Positions 55,050 through 64,000 of a stretch of 64,000 nt of DNA are shown here, piece by piece. The DNA is from Heterohyrax brucei (lineage: Eukaryota; Chordata; Mammalia; Hyracoidea; Procaviidae): assembly GCA_028571685.1 (NCBI GenBank), contig CM053141.1, forward strand, positions 71,347,833 through 71,411,832, read 5' to 3'. How positions within the stretch are numbered: the stretch's first letter is position 1; every line of letters starts with the position of its first letter. The notes beneath the pieces were generated by a model. The model had not been told where the DNA came from and did not search any database. It saw nothing but the letters and a program-made list of their open reading frames with translations. Made by a program: the position numbers and the translations under genes.

Positions 55050-55732
55050 AGTTAACAACCATTCCGTAAAGGATCAGTTAATAAATACCTTAGGCTCTGT
55101 GGGTCGTTGGTTCTCTGTTGCAATTACTCAACTCTGCCACTGTAGCACAAAAGCAACTGCAAGCAATGTGCGAGTAAATAAGCGGGGCTGCGTTCCAATA
55201 AAAATTAATTTATGGACACTGAATGAGACATTGGTGGTTCAGGTAGAATTCTCCTCTTTCGTGTGGGAGACCCGGGTTCAATTACTGGCCAAGCACCTGG
55301 TGTGCAGCCACTATCGGTATGTTGCTGTGGACTGGATGTGCCTGTGATGCCCACCAGGTTTCAGTGGAGCTTCCAGGCTGAGACAGACTAGGAAGAAAGT
55401 CCTGGTGGTGTACTTGTGAAAACTCAGCCACGGAAAAGCTTACGGATCACAGTGGTCTAATCTGCAACCAGTCATGGGGAAGGCTCAGAGCTGGGCAGTG
55501 CTCAGATCTGTTGTGCATGGGGTTGCTAGGAGCCAGGGGACAGCTTGATGACAGCTAACAACAAAGTGGGTGCCGAAATATGTGTATTTCTTGTAACTTG
55601 TGTGTGTGTGTGAGTGAGAGAGACAAAATACTCTCTTGATTTTTTTTTCAATCTTTTAAAAGATGGAAAAATTATTCTTAGCTCACAGGCAGCAGGTTAG
55701 TTTTGGCCCATCAGCTTTAGTTTGCCAGCTCT
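55050..55732 (+). mobile_element. hAT/Charlie-type DNA element, split by a long SINE
   Basis: Left part: 'ctctgttgcaattactcaac', 'tctgccactgtagcacaaaa' and 'gttccaataaaaattaattt'. After the SINE: 'gatttttttttcaatctttt', 'aaattattcttagctcacag' and 'tttggcccatcagctttagt', in the expected order. It belongs to the same broad family as the element at 13951-14520. Confidence 0.75.
55222..55565 (+). repeat. long AfroSINE subtype with tRNA-Gly-like head, sense
   Basis: The head reads 'acattggtggttcaggtaga', 'attctcctctttcgtgtggg' and 'agacccgggttcaattac', an unmistakable tRNA-Gly-like sequence with a good B box. The body ends 'gacagctaacaacaaa', the RTE-like tail. It sits inside a hAT element. Confidence 0.92.
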
Positions 55733-55924
55733 TTGTTCTTGAGCATCTCAGGAGTCATTTGGAATTTGGAAAGGAGGGTACCACCTTCAGGGATGCTTCC
55801 AGTCACGAAAGTCTGAAGCTTTGTCAGAATTTTGAATTTTCTCACCTTTCTCTGTGGCCACTCTTTTATTTCCCTAGCAGTTTGATGTATGAATAAAAAT
55901 AAACTAATGACTGTAAAATTCTTC

Positions 55925-56193
55925 TGTTATTGTTGTGTGCAGCTGAGTCCATTCTGGCTCATAGAAACCTAGTAGGACAGAGCAGAGCTGCTTTGTAAGG
56001 TTTCTGAGTGTAGCTGCAACATTGCCCTGCGTTGGAATCAACTCCGTAGTAATGAGTTGGCAGGTTGTTGGTAACCTTTGCAGGAACTGTTCAACAGGCC
56101 TTTTCTCCCTTGAAGGGCCTTGATGGAGTCAAACCTCCCAGCTTTCTGTTGGCAGCTGAGCACTTAACCGTTGTACCACTAGGACTCTTTCCA
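55925..56193 (-). repeat. AfroSINE, antisense, with an opposite-strand tail inserted
   Basis: The outer copy runs from 'attgttgtgtgcagctgagt' to 'gtaccactaggactctttcc'. At 56027-56064 a sense 3' tail (gttggaatcaactccgtagt) interrupts it. Confidence 0.8.
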
Positions 56194-57078
56194 AAGTCAT
56201 TATACAACAATAAATTTGAGTTAAGCTTCTTTTTTTCTTCACTTCCAATTTTTTCTCATATTTATTGTGGTTTAAAAATACTTCATGCCTCCTTAGCCAT
56301 CTGCTCTTCTGAGACTCTTGTTGGTTTTGAGGATCAAGTAGTTTCAACGAGACAGGTTGTCACTCAGATTTTGAAGTCAAGTCATTGAATGTCAACATGA
56401 CAACGAGGCTTTTAAGGTTCTGTCTGTGTGAGTCCCACCAGGTGGAGCCCATTGAAAAGCTTCATCTTGTTCATTTCTCTGCTCTTCTCTCTACAGAGAA
56501 GGAAACCTTTTCTCAGACATCTTTTGGTTTTCACTGTGATAGACTGCTTTTGTGAAGTTTTAAATGAAAAAATACTTCTGAACATCTATGTGTCAGGCAT
56601 AGCTTTATGCTTGAAAATATAATAAACTCTTTGGATAAGATTTCATGCTAGAATTTCATCACAACTTGCAATTTTTCCTTCAGGGCTGAACAACCTTTAA
56701 CATGCTTTCAATTTTGTTACCTCTGGTCAGAGGACTTCAGGTCCCGTGACTTCAAATAAAGCCAATATATTGGTATAAGAAGAAGTCAGAGTGGGTCATA
56801 AAGGGCTGCTTTGCCTTTATCTGCATTGATTCTGTCCTTACAAAGGAGCTGAGAGATAAGCTTACAACCCTGTGTCAACCCTTGGCTGGGAAGAGGACCG
56901 CACCACCACTGGCCCATCCCTAATTTTTTTTTGGCAAAGGAAGACATAAAGTAATAGATTTTTATCCTTTTTAACACACTGAGGTTTGGAAAGGATTTTG
57001 AAATTCAGTTTATGGTATTAGATTGAAAATTGTAGTGTCCTTCTTCATTCAATTGGCCTCTGAAAATGCTCAGTAGTT
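56194..57078. other. no recognisable repeat; CTCF-like motif at 56435-56449
   Basis: Unique-looking AT-rich sequence. One motif of interest is listed separately. Confidence 0.4.
56435..56449 (+). promoter_or_regulatory. CTCF-like core motif
   Basis: CCACCAGGTGGAGCC matches the core CCACYAGRKGGCRSY at 14 of 15 positions, the miss being A for the near-invariant C at position 12. This is weaker than the 17.4-kb site because that position matters for binding. Confidence 0.3.
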
Positions 57079-57242
57079 TACAAAATCAAACTCATTAACA
57101 TTGAGTAGGTTCCAGCTCATAGTGACCCTATAGGACAGAGGAGAACTTCCCTAGAGTGTTTCCAAGGAGCAGCTGGTGGATTTTAATTGCCAGCCTTTCA
57201 GTTAGTAGCTGATCTCTTAACCAGTGTGCAGCTAGGGCTTCC
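57079..57242 (-). repeat. AfroSINE, antisense
   Basis: 'caaaatcaaactcattaaca' to 'gtgcagctagggcttcc', full length with moderate decay. Confidence 0.9.
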
Positions 57243-58014
57243 AATAGCTTATCTGCCACAAGCTATACTTCACAAAAAGGTCCTCTCCCTCGGTCCACTC
57301 TGCTCAGACACACAGCAGGGCTGGACTGAGCAGTCCTCAGGGTCAGGGAGCAATCAGGGTCCCCAAAGAAAGTTCAAGCCTCAGCTATCTGAGCTGTGCG
57401 TGGTAGCTACCTGCTTCAGTGTCTTTCTTCATGCAAGGGAAGCAGCTTTCCTGTGTCCTACCTACTCGCAGGTGGGTGGAGGCAGCCTTGAGTTTAGTGC
57501 AGTTGTTTGCATTCTAGATGGAGGTAACATGGATGAGGTTTGGGTTTTTCCGAGAGGGTGCTTTTCTTCAGTTCCATTTTAACCTGTAAATGTGACATGC
57601 TGCTGACAACATGGCCTGTCCACAGAGTGCTTGGTAGCACAAGAACTGCAGCTTTAGACATACATACCATGCTCTTCTTGCCCACTCGTTATCCCCATCT
57701 GCCAAGGGTTGCTAATTATGTTTTGGTTTCTGCCCCTATGTCACACACGCATGTGAACACACACACATACGCACACACACAATTTTTCATGCAAGACCAC
57801 GAGCTAGTCATGATGTTCATCCACAAATTATATGAAACACAATGACACTAAAGGTAACAGGAAAGGCGACCTTATATACCAAACTGAGAAACTGTAGTCT
57901 CAAAGTCCTTAGCTTTGTCCTCCTGTTCCTCTTATGTGCTGGCCAAACTAACACTAACGAACATTATTTGCCTTTATATTCCCTAACCTACCTCGTTCAT
58001 TGCTCATCATCCAC
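57243..58014. other. no gene; CA microsatellite at 57741-57782
   Basis: The CA tract is imperfect ('cacacacacatacgcacaca'). The rest is unassigned. Confidence 0.5.
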
Positions 58015-58395
58015 TGAAGATGAACTGGTGCCTTTGAGTTGTGGTTTTGGCAAAGAATGTCGAATATACCATGGAAGTACAGAACAGTGAACACATCTTT
58101 GAAGAAGTATAATCAGAATGCTGTTTAGAAGCCAGGATTGAGAGACTGTGTCTCACATGCTTTGAACGTGCTATCAGGAGGGACCAGTCCCTAGAGAAGG
58201 ACATCACGCTTGATAAGGTAAATGGTCAGAAAAAAAAGAAGACTCTCAACAAGATGAGTTGACACAGTGGCCACAATCTTGAGCTTGAGTGTAACAGTCA
58301 TTGTGAGGATGACGAAGGATAGGGCAGTGTTGTGTTGTAGGTGGGGTCGCTATCAGTTGGAATCAACCTGAAGGCGTTTAACAACAACAGCATTC
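58015..58395 (+). mobile_element. RTE LINE 3' fragment, sense
   Basis: 'gcctttgagttgtggttttg', 'aatcagaatgctgtttagaa', 'gcttgataaggtaaatggtc' and the ending 'gcgtttaacaacaacagc' match the RTE C-terminus and tail. Many lesions. Confidence 0.85.
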
Positions 58396-58454
58396 CATTT
58401 CCAATCAAGAAAAACCAACGACTGGTTTTGTATAAGATGGGAAGAGCATTTATT

Positions 58455-58650
58455 TGTTTTTATGAAATATTGATTCACTACGTGCCAGGCACTGAAGTAG
58501 GCATAAGGGACAGAAGGAAGAAAAAAACAGACATGTCACTAATTAGCGGTGCTACTACTTAGATGTGTGACCTTAGGAAAGTCACTAAACTTCTCTGAAT
58601 CTGGACTGCCTCACCTGTAAGAAGGGCCGTAGGAGAGACTAGTACTGCCT
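58455..58650. repeat. L2 3' end (minus) followed by MIR (plus)
   Basis: 'attgattcactacgtgccag' (58455-58535) is an antisense L2 3' end. 'tagatgtgtgaccttaggaa' and 'acttctctgaatctggactg' (58540-58650) are a sense MIR core. Confidence 0.65.
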
Positions 58651-58917
58651 CTTGCTCAGACAGTCTAAGAATTCAAAAGAAATGAGGAAGGATGAGGGAG
58701 GTGTGGTTTTCGTACCAGTGGTATTAACCACTCCAGAAAAGTTGTTCTGTTCAGAGATAGTACTATCCAGAAGGAAGAATAAGAAACCAGTAAATGAAGT
58801 TATATCTGCCTGGACATGGGAAGAAGGCACCCCACTGTCAAAGGAGTTAACTGCAAGTGGAAAAACTCATCCAAAAAAGGCTCATGTGCATCTTTCAAAT
58901 AAGGACTTCTGCCTATG

Positions 58918-59115
58918 AAGGAGACCCTGGGTGTGCAAATGGTTAAGATGTTTGGCTGCTAACTGAAAGTTTGGAGGTTTGAGTTCTCCTAGAGATGCCT
59001 TGGAAGAAAGATCTGGCACTCTGCCTCTTAAACACCAGCCTTTGAAACCTTGTGGCACACAGCTCTACTCTAATACCCATGGGGCCACCTTACGTCCAAG
59101 TTTCTACTGGACCAC
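58918..59115 (+). repeat. AfroSINE, sense
   Basis: 'ggagaccctgggtgtgcaaa' and 'ggctgctaactgaaagtttg' to 'cttacgtccaagtttctact'. Its 3' end is decayed. Confidence 0.82.
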
Positions 59116-60524
59116 AACAGTGGTTCCATCTGGGTAGGCAGCTGGCCCACCGGGCAAGCAGGGAGCAGGGATTTATCCTCCTGCTCTTTCTACTCTTTGT
59201 CTAGGTCTTCTGTGCCTTCCATGATTACACCAAGGGACCCAAAGAACCTTCAGCAAATGAGTGCTTCTAGAGGTTTAAGAATTTCAGATGCAAGCAGAAC
59301 ATAGGCAGCAAAACATGAAGACAGATGTGGGGGCCCAGTAACAGCTCCCTAGGAAGCCCTGAGTAAACTGTGCAATCTTGGTGTGTCTCCGTTCCTTCAT
59401 TTTCACAAAGGGCCGTCACAGGAATTCTTCGTGTTTGGGTGGTGGTGGTTGTCAGGTGCCGTCAGGTCAATCTGGAGAAAGACTTAATAATTTTCAAAAT
59501 AGTCTCATCTACATTTCACAGGTCAGCCTACTGCCAAAGGATTTATGCAAATTAGCATTTATCTTTTTTGGTCCTAGGATATGTTGAAGCGTTGTCTCTT
59601 GGTATCTATGATCACGACACTGTTTAGAAATACGGTCTTCAAAGATGTTATGTGTTACCATAGTATCATATCTGGGGTGGGGTGGTGGATCCTAGTCCTA
59701 CCTCGGTGACTGCTTATAAAAGAGGAGAAGGGACAGAGAGATAGCGCAATGATGACCGTAGAAAGGTCCGACGTAGCCCCTAGGGCGATGTAACGCAAGT
59801 CACAGTACTCTGTGAAGCGGGCAGGTGAAAAGGAAGGCAAGTGCTGATTGGCACAGATCTGGGAAGCTTTAAGCATGTCGTGATGTGGATGCGAAGGATT
59901 CTGGGTACATTGAGTTAGTTTTTTCTGGGTGGTTGACTCTGTAGGTAAAGTACCTAGCACAGCATAAGTGGCTGGTTTTTATACCTGCTTGTCTCTACCC
60001 CTTCGTGATGAAGACAAGAATGAAATAGCAATTTCTTTATTCCTCATCCCAATAGAGTTATAAAGGATTCTTGCTGTATTGTATATTAAAAGCCCTCATT
60101 AACCATGCAAGTACTTCAGAAGGCAGTGAGTGACTCATACAGACACCAGAAATAACACTGAGGAAAATTGCTTTTATATAATATTTTTTCCTCAGCATGT
60201 CACGCTGTGAATACTTATCATCTTGGCAGAGAAATGTGGTAAAGCGTGCATCTTCCTAGGCTGGCAGGATGCTCGATCTCTCAGGACTTTCACTGCCTCA
60301 GAGGCCTCCAGGAGTCACTACCCACTTGAGGACAGCTGTTGAGGTGCAGCAGAGGAGGAAACCAGCAAAGGGAACGTCTGAGCAGTGACTCTAATTTTCA
60401 ATTTCAGTAGTTTTGCTTTCAGCACGAACATCCCAATCCATTGATGATTAAGTTGACAATTAAGTTAGTTTTGTTCTTTCTCCCCCAAATAGGCTCTTTG
60501 AAAAGAAAGGTCCTGTTCCACAAG
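59116..60524. other. mostly unique sequence with a SINE scrap at 59443-59472
   Basis: 'tggttgtcaggtgccgtcag' is the antisense start of an AfroSINE that does not continue. Nothing else recognised. Confidence 0.4.
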
Positions 60525-60690
60525 TGGAATCCCTGGCAGTATAGTGGCTAAGAGCTCTGCTGTTAACCAAAAGGTCAGCAGTTCCAACCCACCAGGTGCT
60601 CTTGGAAACGCTGCGGGGCAGTTCTACTCCATCCTGTGCTGTCACTGTGAGTCACGATCTACAGCTATGGGTTTGCCTTTGGGTTTTGTT
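60525..60690 (+). repeat. AfroSINE, sense, full length
   Basis: 'ggaatccctggcagtatagt' to 'ttgcctttgggttttg', with 'gttaaccaaaaggtcagcag' intact. Confidence 0.93.
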
Positions 60691-60769
60691 ACAGAAGTGA
60701 CCCAAGGATGGCCTCTGTGTATTGACCCTTTTACTTCTTCATAACAACTTCAGGTCCATTAGTTAGTCC

Positions 60770-60790
60770 AAAAAAAAAAAAAAAAAAAAA
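60770..60790. repeat. A21 homopolymer
   Basis: Uninterrupted run of 21 A, 80 bp after the SINE. Confidence 0.97.
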
Positions 60791-60954
60791 CCCACTGACA
60801 CCAAACTCACATTTGTACACAGCTAAATGTTTTAAAAATAGCCTAATGAGTAAGAATTTTAACCACTTCACAGGCCTTGGGGAGCTAAGCCCAACATTTG
60901 CTGGTTATAGACGAGACAAAACTCTGTAGTTATAAGGACCCCAAGGTGTTGCTA

Positions 60955-61121
60955 AACCCTGGTGGCATAGTGGTTGAGTGGCACATCTGCTAACCAAAAG
61001 GTTGGCAGTTCATATCCTCCAGGCACTCCTTGGAAACTCTATGGGGCAGTTCAACTCTGTTCCATAGGGTCACTATGAGTCAGAATCAACTCGACGGCAC
61101 TGGGTTTGCTGTTTTTGGTTT
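60955..61121 (+). repeat. AfroSINE, sense, best preserved copy, first of a tandem pair
   Basis: The head shows an A-box-like 'tggcatagtggttgag', the 'gctaaccaaaaggttggcag' block and a B-box-like 'ggcagttcatatcc'. The 3' half ends 'cgacggcactgggtttgctg'. The tRNA-like half most resembles tRNA-Asn by memory. It is flanked by aaggtgttgcta (60943-60954) and aaggtgctgcta (61122-61133). Confidence 0.96.
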
Positions 61122-61133
61122 AAGGTGCTGCTA

Positions 61134-61313
61134 GGAGCCCTGGTGCTACAGTGGGTAAGAGCTGGTTTCCAACCAAAACATCAGCAATTGGAACGCACCA
61201 GCCACTCCATGGGAGAAATACATGGCAGTTGCTTCAGTAAAGTTACAGCTTTGGAAACCCCTGTGGGCAGTTCTGTTATGTCCTGTAATGTGGCTTTGGG
61301 TCAGGTTTTGGTT
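61134..61313 (+). repeat. AfroSINE, sense, second of a tandem pair
   Basis: Starts 'ggagccctggtgctacagtg' directly after the shared flank and ends 'gggtcaggttttggtt'. It is followed by a third flank copy, aaggtgttactg, at 61314-61325. It is more diverged than its neighbour and has the longer middle segment. Confidence 0.92.
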
Positions 61314-61439
61314 AAGGTGTTACTGCTGCTGGAGCTCTGATCCAGAGACTCCCCACCTTGTTGAAGAAGGATATTGTGATCCTTCCTTCCTGTCTTTCCT
61401 AGGGCTTTTCATGTCCTCTTCCTTTTCCTGTTGAATTGG

Positions 61440-62135
61440 GCAAATTCACTACGAAATACCACTTTCAAATGTTAGAAGCGCAGAAGTCACTTTCAGGACC
61501 AAAGTACACCTGAGCAAAGTCATGGTGTTTTAAATCACCTTATACACATGCAAAATCTGGACAATGAATAAGGAGGATTGAAAAACAGTTGATGCCTTTG
61601 AGTTGTGGTGTAGGCGAAGAATACTGAATATACCAGGGACTGCCAGAGGAATGAACAAATCTGTCTTGGCAACAGTACAGACTGAATGAATGTTCCTTAG
61701 AAGGAAAGATGGTGAGCCTTTGCCTCATGTATTTTGTACTTTGTGCAGTTCCAGGTTCCAGGTGAAGGACATCGTGTTTGGTAAAGCTGGAGAAAAAAAC
61801 CTTAAAATGAAAAATCCTTGCTACTGGGCCAATTCTGACTCACAGTGACCCTGCAGGACAGAGTAGAACTACCCCATAGGGTTTTCAAGGAGCAACTTCT
61901 GGATTCAAACCACTGACCGTTTGTCACCTGAGCTCTTAACTGCTGTACTACCAGGACTCCAAAGTGGGTCAGTGAAAAAGTGAAAGACTCTTAATGAGAT
62001 GCATTAACCCAGGGGCCGCAACAGTGGACTCGAGGGTAACAACTGTGAGGAGCGTGCAGGACCTGGCAGTGTTTCAGTCTGTTGCACACAGATAGAATTG
62101 CTATGAGTTGGAACTGACTCGACAGCACATAGCAG
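61440..62135 (+). mobile_element. RTE LINE 3' fragment, sense, split by a SINE
   Basis: 'cttatacacatgcaaaatct', 'gcctttgagttgtggtgtag', 'gaaggacatcgtgtttggta' and, after the SINE, 'cactcgagggtaacaac'-like sequence to 'gacagcacatagcagcaaca' match the RTE C-terminus and 3' end. Confidence 0.85.
61803..61962 (-). repeat. AfroSINE, antisense, inside RTE
   Basis: 'tccttgctactgggccaatt' to 'gctgtactaccaggactc', with 'cagagtagaactaccccata' between. It separates two colinear RTE parts. Confidence 0.93.
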
Positions 62136-62340
62136 CAACATTCCCTTCTGGTGCTTCCCTGTACCCATTTGCCTCAGGAAGACCTCCTGCTGTTGATAAC
62201 TTTCTCTTTCTCACATCTTCAGTAAATCAACCCCTATACCTTGATTTGCAAAGCTGCTATCATATGTGGCCGTATCTATTTCCTTGATCAGCCCCAGTCC
62301 CCTTCAAACTCATTTCAGTACAGAGGGGAGTAACACTCAA

Positions 62341-62478
62341 CCCAACCCAACCCATTGCTATTAAGTTGACTCCAACTCATAGCCACCCTGTAGGAAAGAG
62401 TGGAACTGCCCCCACAGAATTTCCAAGGAACATCTGGTGGATTCTAACTGCTGACTGTTTGGTTAGCAGATGTAGTGA
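62341..62478 (-). repeat. AfroSINE, antisense, head truncated
   Basis: 'cccaacccaacccattgcta' to 'gtttggttagcagatgtagt'. The terminal head block is missing. Confidence 0.88.
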
Positions 62479-62652
62479 AGGGATTAGGTCATACAATTCA
62501 TACTGTATCAATGAATTGAGAAGAGAAGGGTCTGAGATTGATGATCCAACCTCAACCTAGTGAGAGTGACGGAGGGGGTCACTCAGGCTGGGTGGGAAAG
62601 AAAAATGCCCTTGATTTTTAAAGGAGAGCAAGTACTGGAGAGTTGAGGGTTA

Positions 62653-62838
62653 AACCAGTTGCTGTAGGGTTGACTCTGACTCAGGGTGACCCCATGCATG
62701 TCAGAGTACAGCGTGCTCCATAGGCTCTCAGTGGCTGACATTTTGGAAGTAGATCACAAACCTTTCTTCTGAGGTGTCTCTGGGTAGACTTGAACCTACT
62801 ATCTTTAGGTTAACAACCGTATGTACTAACTGGTTGCA
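62653..62838 (-). repeat. AfroSINE, antisense
   Basis: 'aaccagttgctgtagggttg', 'gaagtagatcacaaaccttt' and 'ctttaggttaacaaccgtat'. Decayed at the head. Confidence 0.85.
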
Positions 62839-64000
62839 TGTGTCAGGAACTGTCTAAACTTTGTAGCCAAAATTATTCACTACTCTGGCACAAAGGAGCC
62901 TTGAGAGTTGAGGATTACACCTGGACACGCCCCTTAGTGAGGTTGCATTCTGCTTCGAGGACACCTCAACAGCTGCGTGAGGGCCATCATTTACAGAAGC
63001 CACTGAAATGCAGACCACTAGGCTTTTGTGTGAAAGAACCCTACCAGCTCTTCCCTTCACCGCTGGGGTGAAGACCTACCGTGGACAGCTCTGCCCCCTA
63101 CCTAGCAATCGTCCAGCAGTAGGAAGCTTGCAGATTGCCCAAGATGTTACCGAACCCTGAGAAACAAAGATGGGCTTAAAGCTGCTCTCAAGTGGAAGAA
63201 ACAGGCCCACTTCCTGGTGTTTCATGAACTCAGCTGGTCCTTGGGAGCTCACTCAGACTTGGAGTTTAACATAAGGCTCCTAAGAGTTCCCAAAGGATGA
63301 TTCTATTATGAAAAAGTTTTATGTACAAGGTTAAAATGAAATAGGGACAAGTTTGGAGGTCATAGGAAAGGCTGAGCATGGTCACCTTTGGTGGCCTGAG
63401 ATGGTCTGGCCCAGTAGCAGGGTCTCCCCTCCTTGGACCAGACCCCAACAGTGCCCTGGGGACAACACTCTTGTTTCATGCTGCCTCTCCCATTAGGCAA
63501 CGAGCACAGTTACCACAGATGATGACCAATCTTGGAAAGATTAGCATTCTGCATACTAGGTTTAAAAAAAAAAATTATGTAACTGATGTTCTACATTTTC
63601 CTAGAATCTTTACTTCTCTAAGGATTAGTGCTTACTCTTGTAGTTAGGGGAGAAGCATCCAAAAAATATTAATGCACACTAACTTTTGATTAGTAGAGAT
63701 AGCCAAGTGGTGAAACAATTATGCAGTCAGAAATCTTACCAGTGCCCACACAAATTCCTGCTTCATTGCCTAAAGAGGCAGGTGAGGGCCCTTCGCAATA
63801 AGATACCTCACACTTCAGGCTTGCATTTCAAGAGATTCATTAGTCAGAGTGTGTGAGGTGGTAAGCCGAGGAGCTTTGGCCCTGTTGCAACTTGAAAGGT
63901 TTGCTGTGATTTGGGAAGAACAGCAACTCCTGTTCTGAATAGAAACGGTAGAAAGGGGACAAAGTTCTTGGTTGAGCTATATAATGAGAGATGAATAAGA
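62839..64000. other. no recognisable feature
   Basis: The last 1.1 kb lacks any repeat or exon that I can support. Confidence 0.4.

Noticed and set aside
55222-55290. Functional tRNA-Gly gene
   Set aside because: The tRNA-like sequence continues into a SINE body, lacks a proper acceptor-stem closure and has base losses in the D and anticodon arms.
57187-57582. 131-codon plus-strand frame
   Set aside because: It starts inside an antisense AfroSINE and shows no motif beyond it.
60955-61020. Functional tRNA-Asn-like gene
   Set aside because: Same reason: it is the head of an AfroSINE repeated throughout the window.

Overview
The window looks like an intergenic or intronic stretch of an afrotherian mammal, most probably an elephant. 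The species call is an inference. It rests on dozens of tRNA-headed SINEs of the AfroSINE type, on many fragments of the RTE (BovB-like) LINE that supplies their 3' ends, and on older pan-mammalian repeats (MIR, L2, L1, hAT/Charlie, MaLR-type LTRs). I see no convincing protein-coding exon, rRNA, functional tRNA, CRISPR array or operon. The longest open frames all lie inside mobile elements or low-complexity DNA.

Layout. 1-5,500: an RTE fragment, degenerate SINEs, an AT microsatellite and a mosaic of broken SINEs. 5,700-7,200: a complete 1.3-kb mariner transposon with TA duplication and inverted termini, sitting inside an older MIR. 7,200-10,600: mostly unique sequence. 10,629-12,657: three nested elements (LTR, opposite LTR, RTE). 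13,486-14,520: a 20-bp GT-rich minisatellite and a hAT element split by a long SINE. 14,500-28,000: largely unique sequence with SINEs, an RTE fragment inside a SINE, a probable class I solo LTR and a strong CTCF-like motif near 17.4 kb. 28,000-37,600: MIR/L2 and other ancient repeats, an L1 3' portion, and a palindromic DNA element inside an L2. 40,100-44,800: two more LTRs, the second interrupted by an RTE copy whose 5' part is inverted. 45,065-47,715: an antisense L1. 51,300-56,200: a tRNA-Gly-headed SINE, a cluster of repeated palindromes, an old LTR, and a second hAT element split by the same long SINE type. 58,000-62,900: RTE fragments and SINEs, including two head-to-tail copies sharing a thrice-repeated flank.

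There is no gene network to describe. What can be read is the insertion history: Mesozoic MIR/L2 first, then L1, hAT and MaLR LTRs, then mariner and RTE, with AfroSINEs landing in nearly everything. SINEs run about two to one on the minus strand by my count. Every transposase or reverse-transcriptase reading frame seen is broken. Candidate regulatory content is limited to CTCF-like motifs. I found no new biological system; the most informative items are the nested and rearranged insertions.
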